Positions 28,273-41,535 are shown, counted from the first letter of the stretch. The stretch is 64,000 nucleotides of DNA from Bacillaceae bacterium IKA-2 (GCA_031761875.1 CP134492.1:3286001-3350000); one strand, 5' to 3'. Numbers and translations are program-made. The notes: a model not told the origin generated them from the letters alone.

Positions 28273-29352
28273 CTATGCTAATTGAATATACTCGATTACT
28301 TTTTCAGTCATTTCTTCTGTGTTTAATACCACTTCGCCTTGATTAGCAATGTCGCCTGTGCGGTAACCTGCATCCAAAACTTTTTTAATTGCTGATTCAA
28401 TTATATCTGCCTCTGCTTCCATTAAAAATGAATAGCGCAGCATCATCGCCACTGATGAAATCGTCGCTAGCGGGTTAGCAATATTTTTGCCTGCTATATC
28501 AGGGGCTGATCCGTGAATCGGCTCAAAAAGTCCTGGTCCACCACTGCCGATACTTGCTGAAGGTAACATTCCTAGAGATCCAGTCAACATTGACGCCTCA
28601 TCACTCAAAATATCACCAAACATATTTTCTGTAACAATAACATCAAATTGCTTTGGGTTTCGGATCAATTGCATCGCTGCGTTATCAACGAGCATATGTT
28701 CTAATTCGACGTCTGGATAGTCGGCGCCGATCGCTTCAGCCACTTCACGCCATAACCTACTTGATTCTAGGACATTAGCTTTATCAACAGAAGTAAGTTT
28801 TTTATTTCGAAGGCGCGCTAACTCAAAGCCTTGTTTGACGATTCTTTCAATCTCACTTTTTTTATAGTAAAGGGTATCAACGACCGATTCGCCATCTGCT
28901 TCTTGACGACGTTCTTGAGGTTGACCAAAATATAATCCTCCTGTTAATTCACGCACGATCATTAAATCGACACCTTCAACCACTTCTTTTTTTAATGTTG
29001 AAGCGTCTAATAGGCTATCAAAAGCCTTGACTGGACGTAAGTTAGCATACAGTTGAAGTGCTTTACGAATCCCAAGTAAGCCTTTTTCAGGGCGCATCGA
29101 TCCTGGAAGTGTATCCCACTTAGGACCACCTACTGCTCCTAGAAGAACTGCATCACTATTTTTACAAAGCTTAATTGTTTGTTCTGGAAGTGGTGTTCCT
29201 TCTTCGTCAATAGCGACGCCACCTAATTTCGCGTATTGATACGTAAATTGGTGGTTAAACTGGCTGGCAATTGTATCGAGTACTTTCATTGCTGCTTTGA
29301 TTACCTCAGGACCAATTCCATCCCCGGGTATTACTGTAATTGTTTTGTTCAT
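28273..29352 (-). CDS. leuB: 3-isopropylmalate dehydrogenase
   Basis: NAD-dependent oxidative decarboxylation of 3-isopropylmalate (359 aa, homodimer). Features: [11 protein letters not shown] at the N-terminus, substrate-binding ANLRPVKAF and [10 protein letters not shown], the signature [27 protein letters not shown] (about 239-265) and the NAD-binding [15 protein letters not shown]. Third leu gene of the operon, between leuA (38-base gap) and leuC. Standard length. Confidence 0.98.
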   Translation of the reverse strand: MNKTITVIPGDGIGPEVIKAAMKVLDTIASQFNHQFTYQYAKLGGVAIDEEGTPLPEQTIKLCKNSDAVLLGAVGGPKWDTLPGSMRPEKGLLGIRKALQLYANLRPVKAFDSLLDASTLKKEVVEGVDLMIVRELTGGLYFGQPQERRQEADGESVVDTLYYKKSEIERIVKQGFELARLRNKKLTSVDKANVLESSRLWREVAEAIGADYPDVELEHMLVDNAAMQLIRNPKQFDVIVTENMFGDILSDEASMLTGSLGMLPSASIGSGGPGLFEPIHGSAPDIAGKNIANPLATISSVAMMLRYSFLMEAEADIIESAIKKVLDAGYRTGDIANQGEVVLNTEEMTEKVIEYIQLA

Positions 29353-29390
29353 ACAATCGTTCCTTCCTTATACAGGCTATTTAAGGGAAT

Positions 29391-32067
<2,677 letters not shown>

Positions 32068-32072
32068 CTTAA

Positions 32073-32588
32073 TTAAATAAACACGACTCGTTGGTCAGTA
32101 TTTGTAATTTTATGGCCTCGCTTAAAAGCTGTTATTCCCGTTCGAGCTAGTTCTTTAATTCCATACGGATGTAATAAATCAATTAATGCCTCAACTTTTT
32201 GCTGATCTCCTGTGATTTCAACAGTGATACTTTCTTTACCCACATCTAAGATGGACCCACGAAACGGGTTAATTAATGCTGCGAGCTCTCCTCGCTGTTG
32301 TGCATTTGCGAATACTTTAATAAGCGCTAATTCACGTGAAACAATTGATTCATCAGTAATGTCTGAAACTTTCAGTACATCAACTTGTTTGTTTAATTGC
32401 TTAATCACTTGCTCAATACTTCTTTTGTTATCAACAATAATTACGAAAGTCATTCTTGATATAGTTGGATTTTCAGTATGTCCAACAGTAATACTTTCAA
32501 TGTTATAGTTTCTTCTCGCTAGCATTCCAGTGACTCGGTTTAAAACACCTGAAATATTGTTTACTGTCGCAGTAATAATGCGCTTCAT
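32073..32588 (-). CDS. ilvH: Acetolactate synthase small (regulatory) subunit
   Basis: A 171-residue regulatory subunit with an N-terminal ACT domain (about 3-77, [28 protein letters not shown]) and a C-terminal ACT-like domain. It binds valine and tunes the activity of the IlvB catalytic subunit. The start overlaps the ilvB stop by four bases (ATGA). Normal length and position. Confidence 0.97.
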   Translation of the reverse strand: MKRIITATVNNISGVLNRVTGMLARRNYNIESITVGHTENPTISRMTFVIIVDNKRSIEQVIKQLNKQVDVLKVSDITDESIVSRELALIKVFANAQQRGELAALINPFRGSILDVGKESITVEITGDQQKVEALIDLLHPYGIKELARTGITAFKRGHKITNTDQRVVFI

Positions 32589-34312
32589 TCCGGCTTCACT
32601 CCTATCATTTCATGTAACCCTTTACCTGTCGCTACCATTGGATAAACATTTTCTCTTTCTGCAACGCGGAAATCTACTAACACTGGTCCATCATGGGCTA
32701 ACATTTCTGCTACGGCTTTCTCTAAATCAGCTACTTTATCAACTCTCATACCTTTAATGTCATAGGCATCTGCAAGCTTTACGAAATCTGGTTGAACCGG
32801 CATCAATGAATTCGAGTAGCGCTCCTCAAAAAATAACTGTTGCCACTGCCGAACCATCCCTAAACAGCCATTGTTTACAATAACTAACTTAAGAGGTAGC
32901 TTCATTTCTTGGAGAAGGGAAAGTTCTTGTAAAGTCATTTGAAAACCTGCATCACCCATAACTGCAATAACTGGTGTCTTTGGCTCTGCTAATTGTGCGC
33001 CAATTGCGGCTGGGAAGCCAAAGCCCATTGTTCCTAGACCACCAGATGTGACCCAACGATTAGGCTTTTTAAATTTAAAAAATTGTGCCGCCCACATTTG
33101 ATGCTGACCAACGTCAGTTGTAACAATTGCTTCGCCATTTGTTTGTTCATAAATGCACTCAATTAGCTGCTGTGGCTTAATAACTTCCGGATCTTCTTGA
33201 TACCAAAGCGGATATTCTTCTTTAAGTTGTTTTAAATCCTCGTTCCAAACTGAATTTGGTCCTTTTACTCCATTTTGGGCAATTAATTCTTTTATAGCTT
33301 CTTTCGCATCGGCGACAATCGGAATTTTCGTTTCAATATTTTTGCCGATTTCAGCAGGGTCAATATCAATGTGCGCAATCTTTGCACCGGGTGCAAACTT
33401 TTCAAGATTACCAGTTACTCGATCATCAAATCGGCTACCTATACTAATTAATAAATCGCTTTGGTAAATAGCCATATTAGCTGCATATGTTCCATGCATC
33501 CCGGCCATCCCTAAAAATAACTCGTGGTCACCAGGAAATGCACCTAACCCAAGCAACGTACTAGCAACCGGGATTTGCTGTTCCTCCACATATTCTAATA
33601 ATTGTTCACTACCATGAGCATGTAAAACACCTGCACCTACTAAAATCACTGGTTTTTTTGCTTGACTGACAGCTTCCACTAGTTTTCGAATTTGTAGCTT
33701 GTTTGGCATTGTTGTTGGCTGATACCCAGGTAAATGTAGTTCCTGACTATAATCAAACATGCCTATTTGAATAGAGATATCTTTCGGTAGGTCAATCAGA
33801 ACCGGTCCAGGTCTTCCTGTTGTAGCAATATGAAACGCTTCTTTAATTATTCTTGGTATATCATTTACATTACGAACTTGATAATTGTGTTTCGTAATTG
33901 GCATCGTGATTCCCATAATATCCGATTCTTGAAATGCGTCAGTTCCAATTACAGTAGTTGCAACTTGCCCACTGAATACAACTAATGGTAGCGAATCCAT
34001 CATCGCATCAGCAATTCCTGTCACCACATTTGTTGCACCAGGTCCACTTGTAACTACGACAACCCCTGGCTTTCCAGATACTCTTGCATATCCCTCAGCA
34101 GCATGGATAGCTCCCTGCTCATGTCTTGCTAAAATATGACGAATACCGTCTTTGTATATTTCGTCGAATGTAGGTAAAATCGCTCCACCTGGATAACCAA
34201 AAATAATTTCCACCTGTTCAGCTTTTAAAGCCTCAACCAGCATTGACGAGCCTTTCATCATTTGTTTTTTATCATTTGTTACAGCGTCTTTTTTCCTCAA
34301 CCTGGTGTTCAT
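32585..34312 (-). CDS. ilvB: Acetolactate synthase large (catalytic) subunit
   Basis: ThDP-dependent enzyme (575 aa) making acetolactate or acetohydroxybutyrate, the first common step of branched-chain synthesis. [16 protein letters not shown] (about 38-53), the catalytic Glu in [16 protein letters not shown] (about 66), ThDP-binding [12 protein letters not shown] (about 449-460) and [12 protein letters not shown]. First gene of the seven-gene ilv-leu operon and directly under a leucine-type T-box. The N-terminal 20 residues are basic and longer than in many homologues; ATG at the MMKGSS positions is an alternative start. Confidence 0.97.
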   Translation of the reverse strand: MNTRLRKKDAVTNDKKQMMKGSSMLVEALKAEQVEIIFGYPGGAILPTFDEIYKDGIRHILARHEQGAIHAAEGYARVSGKPGVVVVTSGPGATNVVTGIADAMMDSLPLVVFSGQVATTVIGTDAFQESDIMGITMPITKHNYQVRNVNDIPRIIKEAFHIATTGRPGPVLIDLPKDISIQIGMFDYSQELHLPGYQPTTMPNKLQIRKLVEAVSQAKKPVILVGAGVLHAHGSEQLLEYVEEQQIPVASTLLGLGAFPGDHELFLGMAGMHGTYAANMAIYQSDLLISIGSRFDDRVTGNLEKFAPGAKIAHIDIDPAEIGKNIETKIPIVADAKEAIKELIAQNGVKGPNSVWNEDLKQLKEEYPLWYQEDPEVIKPQQLIECIYEQTNGEAIVTTDVGQHQMWAAQFFKFKKPNRWVTSGGLGTMGFGFPAAIGAQLAEPKTPVIAVMGDAGFQMTLQELSLLQEMKLPLKLVIVNNGCLGMVRQWQQLFFEERYSNSLMPVQPDFVKLADAYDIKGMRVDKVADLEKAVAEMLAHDGPVLVDFRVAERENVYPMVATGKGLHEMIGVKPE

Positions 34313-34440
34313 TTTTATCCCCCTATCAACTTGAATTTACTTTTCAACATAAACTTTAAGCTACCGTTTTATTTAAAGCTAAATATTTTTGATAACGTTG
34401 AAAGACAGCATCATTCAAAATTTCTTTTTTTTAACGTATA

Positions 34441-34742
34441 AAAAACCTTCTCACCCCCATAAATAAGCGCAAAAACGCTTTTGGTAAGGGGTGAAAAGGT
34501 CTCTTTCCACGGTACCACCCTTTTTCATGGCCACTTTTACAAATAGCCACCTTAGGAACGAATGTTATCGTTCATTTTTTGATAACGAGTGACGGTATCA
34601 CTCGACCAACATTACTCAGAAAAGTTATTTCCTTTCACATTAGCACTCGGAGGCTAGTTCACAATAAGGGGTATCACCGTCTTTCAGCATTAACGGCTCT
34701 CTGTAGATACTGCCCTTTTCACTACTTTTCCTCTTCAACGTT
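34441..34742 (-). promoter_or_regulatory. T-box riboswitch of the ilv-leu operon (CUA leucine specifier)
   Basis: The T-box core GGGTGGTACCGTGG reads on the minus strand at 34507-34520. A long terminator stem (34443-34498) followed by a TTTTTTA run precedes ilvB. On the 5' side are GAGGAAAAGTAG (AGTA box), ACAGAGAGCC and the specifier region TGTGAACTAGCCTCCGAG, in which CTA (complement 34655-34657, Leu) sits in the standard GAA-NNN-purine setting. Uncharged tRNA-Leu would allow read-through into ilvB. The 5' end begins about 20 bases after the ilvD stop. The remainder of the 34313-34440 gap shows no gene. Confidence 0.93.
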
Positions 34743-34761
34743 TTACAATATATACTGATTA

Positions 34762-36429
34762 TTAAACCTTCATGACAGCACCAGTATTGGCAGAAGTTAC
34801 TAGCTTTGAATATCGGGCAAGATAGCCCTTTTTTACTTTTAATTCTGGAGCTATCCAAGCTTTTTTACGATTAGTTAGCTCTTCTTCAGAAATATCAAGA
34901 TTTATCGAACGATTTGGCAGATCGATAATAATTCGATCGCCATTTTCTACGAAAGCAATTGGTCCGCCTTCTGCAGCTTCTGGGGAAATATGTCCAATCG
35001 AAATCCCTCTAGAAGCACCTGAAAATCTTCCATCAGTAATTAAAGCAACATCTTTACCTAAGCCTCTACCGATAATAGAAGAAGTTGGCGCAAGCATTTC
35101 TGGCATTCCTGGTCCACCTTTAGGTCCCTCGTAACAAATAACGACGACGTGTCCTGCCTTAACACTGCCATTCTCAATTCCTTCTAACGCCTCATCTTGA
35201 GAGTTAAACACAATTGCTTCACCCTTAAATATTTTGATACTAGGGTCTACACCCGCTACTTTAATCACGCCACCATCAGGTGCAATGTTTCCGAATAAAA
35301 TTGATAAACCGCCAACAGGGCTATATGGATTTTCTTTGCGACGAATAACTTCATCGTTCGTAATTTCGGCGTCTTTTACATTTTCATAAACTGACTTCCC
35401 TGTTATTGTAATACGATCTGGGTGAATTGCTCCTTCTATTGAACAAAGCTCTTTAATAATTGCGCTAACCCCACCCGCGTTATGAACATCTTGCATGGAG
35501 TAATCAGATGCAGGACTAATTTTTGATAAATACGGTACTCGCTCTGCCACTTCGTTGATTCGCTTTAGGTCGTATTCAATTCCAGCTTCGTGGGCGATTG
35601 CTAGTGTGTGTAATACTGTGTTAGTAGAACCACCCATTGCCATATCAAGTGCAAAAGCATCATCAATAGCTTCTTTTGTAATAATATCTCGTGGTTTAAT
35701 ATCTTTTTCAATTAAATTCATTAAATGCTTTGCAGCATCCTTAATTAATATTTTACGATCATCTGACGTTGCTACAATAGTTCCATTTCCCGGCAACGCT
35801 ATGCCTACCATTTCCATTAAACAGTTCATTGAGTTTGCCGTAAACATCCCTGAACATGATCCACATGTAGGACATGCTGATTGTTCAATTTCTAACAATT
35901 CTTCTCGAGACATTTTCCCTGCTTGAAATGCTCCAACTCCCTCAAAAACAGAAGCTAGTGATAAACTTTTTCCATCTTTTGTGCGACCTGCTTCCATTGG
36001 ACCGCCAGTTACAAATACTGAAGGAACATTGGTACGAACTGACGCCATTATCATTCCTGGTGTAATTTTATCACAGTTTGGGATATAAAAAACTCCATCA
36101 AACCAGTGAGCATTAATGACTGTTTCAGCAGAGTCACAAATGAGTTCCCTTGATGGTAGCGAATATCTCATTCCAATGTGTCCCATCGCAATTCCATCAT
36201 CAACACCAATGGTATTGAATTCAAATGGTACTCCACCGGCTTCTCTAATCGCTGCTTTGACAACTTCAGCAAATTTATTCAAATGAACGTGTCCTGGAAT
36301 AATATCAATATATGAATTACAAACTGCGATAAACGGTTTGTTCATATCTTCTTCCTTCACTCCTGTTGCCCTTAGCAAGCTTCTGTGAGGGGCACGATCT
36401 ATACCTTTTTTTATCATATCACTGCGCAT
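34762..36429 (-). CDS. ilvD: Dihydroxy-acid dehydratase
   Basis: Fe-S dehydratase (555 aa) that makes the 2-keto acids of valine and isoleucine synthesis. Cluster and metal ligands are in [11 protein letters not shown] (about 120-130) and [18 protein letters not shown] (about 188-205); the C-terminal [13 protein letters not shown] (about 466-478) is the second family signature. It lies upstream of ilvB but is separated from it by the T-box, so it is either a separate transcription unit or its transcript runs into the T-box leader. ATG 36429 follows AGGAGCTGGAG. Confidence 0.97.
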   Translation of the reverse strand: MRSDMIKKGIDRAPHRSLLRATGVKEEDMNKPFIAVCNSYIDIIPGHVHLNKFAEVVKAAIREAGGVPFEFNTIGVDDGIAMGHIGMRYSLPSRELICDSAETVINAHWFDGVFYIPNCDKITPGMIMASVRTNVPSVFVTGGPMEAGRTKDGKSLSLASVFEGVGAFQAGKMSREELLEIEQSACPTCGSCSGMFTANSMNCLMEMVGIALPGNGTIVATSDDRKILIKDAAKHLMNLIEKDIKPRDIITKEAIDDAFALDMAMGGSTNTVLHTLAIAHEAGIEYDLKRINEVAERVPYLSKISPASDYSMQDVHNAGGVSAIIKELCSIEGAIHPDRITITGKSVYENVKDAEITNDEVIRRKENPYSPVGGLSILFGNIAPDGGVIKVAGVDPSIKIFKGEAIVFNSQDEALEGIENGSVKAGHVVVICYEGPKGGPGMPEMLAPTSSIIGRGLGKDVALITDGRFSGASRGISIGHISPEAAEGGPIAFVENGDRIIIDLPNRSINLDISEEELTNRKKAWIAPELKVKKGYLARYSKLVTSANTGAVMKV

Positions 36430-36883
36430 ATTCTCCAGCTCCTAAAATTAAAACTATATAAAGATAATGTTAAACATTGAAAAATAACAAGAAAAGATTT
36501 TTTTGAGTTTACACTTAAATTGAATGTTTCGACTTTTCATAATGTAAGAACAGACTGTTTCATTCTAATTTTTGATATTGTTTATTCTCCCATGAGGGAT
36601 GTGTCTATCGTTTAATTTTAGTATTTGAGGATTATATTACGCTGTTTAACCTCACTGGTCAACCACTTTCTTTAAAATAATTAGATAATTTTGAACACTT
36701 GCGTAAATTGTATCCGCTTACACACTTATGAATAATAGCTTTATTCAGTTTATTTAAATAAACTACAAAAATGTATTTAAAAAAAAATTTCGATTGTTGA
36801 TAAAGCTTTTGATTTTTTGCGATGATGATAACGGTGATAACAAGATAGTTTTTGCTAATATAGAGAAAAAAGAAAACATGAAT
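36430..36883. other. AT-rich region upstream of ilvD
   Basis: About 450 bases with no gene I can support. A 75-codon minus-strand frame (36659-36886) is AT-driven (KNQKLYQQSKFFFKYIF) and has no ribosome binding site. TGTATCCGCTTACA at 36709-36722 matches 13 of 14 positions of the cre consensus (TGWAANCGNTNWCA). The ilvD promoter should lie here; no strong -35/-10 pair was found. Confidence 0.45.
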
Positions 36884-36928
36884 CAAAAAAAAGCCTAAGC
36901 GGCTTAAAATGCAGCTTAGGCTTTTTCT
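36884..36928. terminator. Bidirectional terminator after the tRNA genes
   Basis: AAGCCTAAGC (36891-36900) and GCTTAGGCTT (36914-36923) form a perfect 10-bp stem with A and T runs at the two sides. It lies about 40 bases after tRNA-Arg on the minus strand. Confidence 0.88.
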
Positions 36929-36965
36929 TTGTCTGGGTTTCAGACTTCTAACTTTTCTTGATTAG

Positions 36966-37039
36966 TGTCCCAGGAGAGACTCGAACTCCCGACCCACGGC
37001 TTAGAAAGCCGTTGCTCTATCCAACTGAGCTACTGAGAC
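36966..37039 (-). tRNA. tRNA-Arg (anticodon UCU)
   Basis: The minus strand folds as a cloverleaf: acceptor GTCTCAG/CTGGGAC (one G-U), D-arm GCTC/GAGC, anticodon stem ACGGC/GCCGT with loop TTTCTAA (anticodon TCT), T-arm GGGAG TTCGAGT CTCTC, discriminator A. CCA is not encoded (CTA follows). It reads AGA/AGG arginine codons. It follows tRNA-Gly on the same strand and precedes a terminator. Confidence 0.96.
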
Positions 37040-37172
37040 ATGTTTAATGATTTTCAATAAAATAAATTTAATGATTTGCTCCTGTGGTTACTAGTCGCAC
37101 GAAAACATTGCTTTTGTGCCGCTTCACTTGCTCATCGCAAATCTGCGAGAAGCTTATTCGGCGTTGATAATT

Positions 37173-37246
37173 TGGAGCGGGTGATGAGAATCGAACTCAC
37201 GACCAGAGCTTGGAAGGCTCTTGTTTTACCACTAAACTACACCCGC
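37173..37246 (-). tRNA. tRNA-Gly (anticodon UCC)
   Basis: Acceptor GCGGGTG/CACCCGC, short D-arm GTTT...AAAC, anticodon stem AGAGC/GCTCT with loop CTTCCAA (anticodon TCC), T-arm TGAGT TCGATTC TCATC, discriminator T, and CCA encoded. It reads GGA/GGG glycine codons. About 130 bases of unremarkable spacer separate it from tRNA-Arg, with which it is probably co-transcribed. Confidence 0.96.
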
Positions 37247-37391
37247 ATACTATATTTTAAAATGTTAACGACAAAATATAGTATATAACTATAATGATCA
37301 TTTGTCAACAATTTCAGATTGAATTTATAAAGTTAACTTTGGCTCTCCTTCCATATAATACACAGAGCCTAAATTTTGTTTTCCATAAATG

Positions 37392-37910
37392 TCAAACTAA
37401 TAGAAAGCTTTCGTTCAAGTCTTCAATTTCATTTCCTTTTTGGTCAAAAAAAATAACTTTTATTTCGCAATTATTTTGATAATTAACAATTACATAGCTT
37501 CTTTCGTTTCGCTCTTTAGGTAAACGAAAGCTACCTGGATTAATATAGACTACATTATTTTCTTGAAATGCTGTCGCTATGTGCGTATGTCCAAAGCAGA
37601 CGAGATTTGCCCCTAACTCTTCAGCCCGATATGACAGGTTAACTGCCGAAAATTTGACATTATAAAGGTGTCCATGAGTAATAAAAACTTTTATTGGTTT
37701 TAAGTCGTAGTAGATTTCTCTTTCATAGGCATCGTCGTCATCGCAATTTCCTTCAACAATAAGCAATTTTTCATATTCTGAAAATGCTTTTTTCGGTAAT
37801 TCGGAATCACCACAATGAATGATTGCATCGACTTCATGTTTATGTCGATCTAAAACTTTAAAAAGTTCCTTATCTAATCCATGACTATCACTAATAATTA
37901 AAACTTTCAT
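37392..37910 (-). CDS. ysnB: YfcE/YsnB-type metallophosphoesterase
   Basis: Small calcineurin-like phosphoesterase (172 aa) of the MJ0936/YfcE family. Metal ligands are visible in IISDSHG (about 4-10), IIHCGDSE (about 31-38), VEGNCDD (about 52-58), ITHGHLY (about 76) and CFGHTHIA (about 104-111). The physiological substrate is unknown; YfcE acts on phosphodiesters in vitro. It follows ysnA by 11 bases in the racE-gerM-rph-ysnA-ysnB order of B. subtilis. Confidence 0.93.
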   Translation of the reverse strand: MKVLIISDSHGLDKELFKVLDRHKHEVDAIIHCGDSELPKKAFSEYEKLLIVEGNCDDDDAYEREIYYDLKPIKVFITHGHLYNVKFSAVNLSYRAEELGANLVCFGHTHIATAFQENNVVYINPGSFRLPKERNERSYVIVNYQNNCEIKVIFFDQKGNEIEDLNESFLLV

Positions 37911-37921
37911 AAATAAACCCC

Positions 37922-38515
37922 TTATACCTTTGTTACCAGCAAATTTTTTAATTTTTTTAACGCTAGAGAGCGGTGGCTGATTTCGTTTTTCTCAGCGTCC
38001 GTTAACTGAGCCATTGTTCTTTTTTGGGTTGGAATATACATAATTGGGTCGTAACCAAAGCCATTTTCCCCAATAAGTTCTCTAGTGATTGTACCTTCAC
38101 AAGTTCCATCGACAATAATCGTCTCCTCACCCGGTACAGCTAGGGCAAGCGAGCAGTGAAAGCGTGCTCCTCGGTTTCGATCTGGAACATTTTCCAATTC
38201 AGATAATACTTTTTCTAAGTTTTCTTGATCGTCTTTATTTTCACCTGCATACCGGGCTGAGAAAACACCTGGCCTACCATTAAGGGCATCAACAATCAAT
38301 CCTGAGTCATCAGCTAAGGTAGGAATTTGAAACTTGTTGGCAATTGTTTCTGCTTTTTTTGCAGCATTTTCTTGAAATGTTTCGCCATCTTCAACAACAT
38401 CAATTGTTTCATCTAGGTCCAATAAAGATTTTACTTGAAAACCTAAAGATGCCAATAATTGTTCAAACTCTCGAATTTTCCCTTTGTTTTTTGTAGCTAT
38501 CAAAATTTCTTTCAA
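37922..38515 (-). CDS. ysnA: dITP/XTP pyrophosphatase (RdgB/HAM1 family)
   Basis: House-cleaning nucleotide pyrophosphatase (197 aa) that removes ITP, dITP and XTP. The signature ATKNKGKIREFEQLL (about 7-21), the metal-binding TLADDSGLIVDALNGRPGVFSARYAGE (about 66-92) and GFGYDPIMYIP (about 147-157) are complete. It lies 12 bases after rph and is followed by ysnB, a common Bacillus operon. Normal length. Confidence 0.97.
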   Translation of the reverse strand: MKEILIATKNKGKIREFEQLLASLGFQVKSLLDLDETIDVVEDGETFQENAAKKAETIANKFQIPTLADDSGLIVDALNGRPGVFSARYAGENKDDQENLEKVLSELENVPDRNRGARFHCSLALAVPGEETIIVDGTCEGTITRELIGENGFGYDPIMYIPTQKRTMAQLTDAEKNEISHRSLALKKLKNLLVTKV

Positions 38516-38527
38516 GAACTCTTCCCC

Positions 38528-39286
38528 CTAAGTTTCTTTACTAGGAATTACCCTGATTTTATCCGCTGCCGCCCCCAAAACTTCTCTTTGTGCTACAAAA
38601 AGTTCGTTAACTCCTTTTTCTGCAAGATCTAATAATTTGTTAAGTTGGGCTCTTGAAAAAGTAGCTTCTTCACCAGTACCTTGTAGTTCGACGAACTCAC
38701 CGTTTCCAGTCATAATTACATTCATATCTACATCAGCCTTAGAATCTTCAATATAATTTAAATCTAGGATTTCACCATGCTTAGAATCGACACCAACAGA
38801 AACGGCAGCTAAAAAATCTTTAATTGGATACTTGACGATTTTCCCTGCTGCAATATAGTTTTCAACAGCTAATACTAATGCTACAAAAGCACCTGTAATT
38901 GAGGCTGTTCTCGTTCCTCCATCAGCTTGAATAACGTCACAGTCAATCCAAATTGTTCGTTCACCAATTTTATTTAGATCAACAACAGACCTAAGTGCTC
39001 TACCAATCAGCCTTTGGATTTCCATTGTTCTCCCTGTTACTTTACCTTTCGAAGATTCTCGAATATTCCTTTGCTCAGTTGCACGAGGTAGCATCGAATA
39101 TTCAGCGGTAATCCAACCCTTTCCTTTATTACGTAAAAATGGTGGAACCCGATCTTCAATACTGGCAGTACAGATGACTTTTGTATCCCCAACTGTAATA
39201 AGTACCGATCCTTCTGGGTGTTTTATATAATTTGTTTCTATATGTACTTTTCTTAATTCATCTAATTGACGTTCGTCGACACGCAT
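38528..39286 (-). CDS. rph: Ribonuclease PH
   Basis: Phosphorolytic 3'-5' exoribonuclease (252 aa, hexameric ring) that trims tRNA 3' ends. The family marks are [33 protein letters not shown] (about 58-70), [15 protein letters not shown] (about 85-99) and [23 protein letters not shown] (about 114-136). It starts the rph-ysnA-ysnB gene group; gerM ends 178 bases upstream with its own terminator. ATG 39286 follows AAGGAGGAA. Confidence 0.98.
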   Translation of the reverse strand: MRVDERQLDELRKVHIETNYIKHPEGSVLITVGDTKVICTASIEDRVPPFLRNKGKGWITAEYSMLPRATEQRNIRESSKGKVTGRTMEIQRLIGRALRSVVDLNKIGERTIWIDCDVIQADGGTRTASITGAFVALVLAVENYIAAGKIVKYPIKDFLAAVSVGVDSKHGEILDLNYIEDSKADVDMNVIMTGNGEFVELQGTGEEATFSRAQLNKLLDLAEKGVNELFVAQREVLGAAADKIRVIPSKET

Positions 39287-39409
39287 CCAAATTCCTCCTT
39301 GATTTCATTCATTTTCTATCATACCAATAATTAGTATCTTCTACAAATGTAATACCACTAATTTATTTTTACCGAATCAGGAAAATTAATACTAAATGGG
39401 GGGCACTAC

Positions 39410-39443
39410 ATATAAAAATAAGGTGCCAACTAATTGACACCGC
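39410..39443 (-). terminator. Terminator of gerM
   Basis: GGTGTC, an 8-base loop and GGCACC (one G-U) followed by TTATTTTTATA on the minus strand, about 25 bases after gerM. Confidence 0.72.
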
Positions 39444-39464
39444 GATTCAAAACATCCTACTATT

Positions 39465-40529
39465 CTAATATTTCACTGAATTAACTTTCAGCGGTCTTGC
39501 AACCGGCTCTGATAAAAACTCTCCTGTTACCTTTAAAACTTTATTATCACCATTTACCTCGATTGCTACCTTTTCTATACCTGACTGCTCTGTTAATGAT
39601 AAAACGAGTAGATTTAATACTTCCTCACTTATCGCTGTACCATCAGTGTGATTTAATAATTCTTCATTAAAATTAACTGTGACAATTCCGTTAGCATAAC
39701 TCGGAACGTCTAACAGTTCTACACCATTGCGAAAATCTGTTAGTAAATTTGAAAAACTAGACGGCCCAGCTAATAACTCATTGATGACGGCTTCGATTTG
39801 ATCTACACTAGAATTAACCCTTCTCGTTACCGGGACATAATATGGAGTTTCACCACTTTGAGCTAAGAAATATAATGTTACGGCTTTACTATTTGATAAA
39901 TCGACTAGATTATCCATTTCAAGATTAATTCCATCAGAACGACTAAATCCTTCACCAATAGGTGTTCCATTGACTGGCATTACATCTTGATCATAGCCAT
40001 TAATCCGTATTATTACTTTTTCAACACTATCAAATTGAGTCAATGTCCATGTAATCGATTGAAGAATTTTTAATTCATCTTCTGGACGATAATCTTTGAA
40101 CTGCTCTGAAAAATCAACAACTCCAACCCCGTCTACAATATTGACTCCATAAATTTCAGTTCCAGCTGGTAAAGAAGCTTGAAAACCATTAGGTAAAAGT
40201 TGAGAAACTGGCCCATCATGAACTAAGTATTCTAACGCTTGTTTTGCAACACCCTCTACTTTAGGTAATTGAACTGTTTGCGCAGCGACGAATCCATGTT
40301 GATCAATTAAATATAATTCTCTAACTACCGTTTCAAATACTATTTCATTTGTTAGTCCATCAGATGTATCCTCCTCAAAACTACTATCAAAAGAAATATC
40401 CTCATCAACATAACTAACAGCCGGTGGATCAGTTACATCCATCGTTTGATCCGCCCCAAAACTACAACCAGATACAATAATTGATAGAGCAATTAGCAGT
40501 AGCGCGCCTGCTTTAAAATCTCTAAACAT
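39465..40529 (-). CDS. gerM: Germination/sporulation lipoprotein GerM
   Basis: A 354-residue lipoprotein needed for normal sporulation and germination; in B. subtilis GerM belongs to the SpoIIIA-SpoIIQ channel complex between mother cell and forespore. The lipobox is VSGC with Cys at residue 22 after a hydrophobic leader. Two GerMN domains follow (about 85-190, VAKQALEYLVHDGPVSQLLPNGF, and about 220-335, IEAVINELLAGPSSFSNLL). It lies between racE and rph as in B. subtilis. A SigE promoter is expected but was not clear by eye. Confidence 0.95.
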   Translation of the reverse strand: MFRDFKAGALLLIALSIIVSGCSFGADQTMDVTDPPAVSYVDEDISFDSSFEEDTSDGLTNEIVFETVVRELYLIDQHGFVAAQTVQLPKVEGVAKQALEYLVHDGPVSQLLPNGFQASLPAGTEIYGVNIVDGVGVVDFSEQFKDYRPEDELKILQSITWTLTQFDSVEKVIIRINGYDQDVMPVNGTPIGEGFSRSDGINLEMDNLVDLSNSKAVTLYFLAQSGETPYYVPVTRRVNSSVDQIEAVINELLAGPSSFSNLLTDFRNGVELLDVPSYANGIVTVNFNEELLNHTDGTAISEEVLNLLVLSLTEQSGIEKVAIEVNGDNKVLKVTGEFLSEPVARPLKVNSVKY

Positions 40530-40627
40530 GATTTTCCCTCCTCAGGTGGTTTGTACTACTATGTATACTAGCTTTTTTTAATTTTAGACCAACTCTGAAG
40601 AGGTTTTTTGATTCATAAATTACCATT

Positions 40628-40695
40628 AAGAAAAGTGGAAGTGACTTCGAGCGGCTAGGCGCTGCAGCTAGACAGACGACAAAACTTTAAACTTT
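40628..40695. repeat. GAGCTAGACA-type intergenic repeat, copy 2
   Basis: Plus-strand AAGAAAAGTGGAAGTGACTT, then GGCTAGGCGCTGCAGCTAGACA and an ACTTTCTTAACTTTC tail. It lies between the racE terminator and gerM. Confidence 0.6.
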
Positions 40696-40706
40696 CTTAA
40701 CTTTCA

Positions 40707-40738
40707 TGAAGAAAAGCCCTTATTCATATAGGGGCTTT
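40707..40738 (-). terminator. Terminator of racE
   Basis: AAGCCCC, a loop of about 10 bases and GGGCTT followed by TTCTTC on the minus strand. The stem begins in the last racE codons. Confidence 0.75.
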
Positions 40739-41535
40739 CGTTTTAAAGATATAGTTGTTACTGATAGTCCATTCGTTTCTAACCAGCCTTCAGCAATTCG
40801 TTTAAATCGCTCTTCTTCACCTGTAGTATAAAATCTATGGTCAGGTTTACGGTTTCCAGTATAAAGAAGTCCCTTATGATATAAAAGAGCGCTCACTTCC
40901 CGCGCAGTTTCATCACCTGAGGAAATAATTTCAATTTCTGGACCGATTTCTTTTTGAATAACATCACTGAGTAAAGGATAATGAGTACATCCTAAAATTA
41001 ATGTATCGATCGCTTTGCCTTTAAGAGATTGCAAGCTTTTAGAAACGACTTCATTTGCTTCGTCACCACTAAAAATGCCCCGCTCTACTAAGGGTACAAA
41101 TAATGGACACGGTAAACTTTCAACCTTAATTTTATTATTAATACTCGTTAATGTCTTTTCATAAACGCCACTGCTAATCGTTCCACTAGTGCCAATGACG
41201 CCAACATATTCATTTTTAGTCAATTTTAATGCAGCGATCGCACCTGGATGAATAACACCAATTACTGGTATTTTTAATTCCTTTTTTGCTTCCTGTAATA
41301 TAACTGCGGTCGCAGTATTACAAGCGATTACTAACATTTTTATCTTTTTATCAACTAAATAGTTAATCATTTCCCACGTGTACTTACTAACTTCGTGTTG
41401 CGGTCTAGGTCCATATGGACAACGGGCCGTGTCACCGATATATAAAACCTCTTCTTTTGGAAGTTGCCGTAAAATTTCTTTTGCAACGGTTAACCCACCG
41501 ATACCTGAATCTATCACACCAATTGGTTTATTCAA
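40720..41535 (-). CDS. racE: Glutamate racemase
   Basis: Interconverts L- and D-glutamate for peptidoglycan (and poly-gamma-glutamate where made); 271 aa, cofactor-independent. The two catalytic cysteines are in VIACNTATA (about 71) and ILGCTHYPLL (about 183). IGVIDSGIGGLTV at the N-terminus and GTSGTISSGVYEK (about 113-125) are also typical. Between ysmB and gerM, the same order as in B. subtilis. GAGGGAAA precedes ATG 41535. Confidence 0.97.
   Translation of the reverse strand: MNKPIGVIDSGIGGLTVAKEILRQLPKEEVLYIGDTARCPYGPRPQHEVSKYTWEMINYLVDKKIKMLVIACNTATAVILQEAKKELKIPVIGVIHPGAIAALKLTKNEYVGVIGTSGTISSGVYEKTLTSINNKIKVESLPCPLFVPLVERGIFSGDEANEVVSKSLQSLKGKAIDTLILGCTHYPLLSDVIQKEIGPEIEIISSGDETAREVSALLYHKGLLYTGNRKPDHRFYTTGEEERFKRIAEGWLETNGLSVTTISLKRKPLYE

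Noticed and set aside
34391-34406. TGATAACGTTGAAA as a cre site between the T-box and ilvB
   Set aside because: Two mismatches to the consensus and downstream of the T-box terminator; a chance match is as likely.
36659-36886. Minus-strand 75-codon frame upstream of ilvD
   Set aside because: Lys/Asn/Phe/Ile/Tyr content follows AT-richness, no ribosome binding site, start runs into the tRNA terminator.
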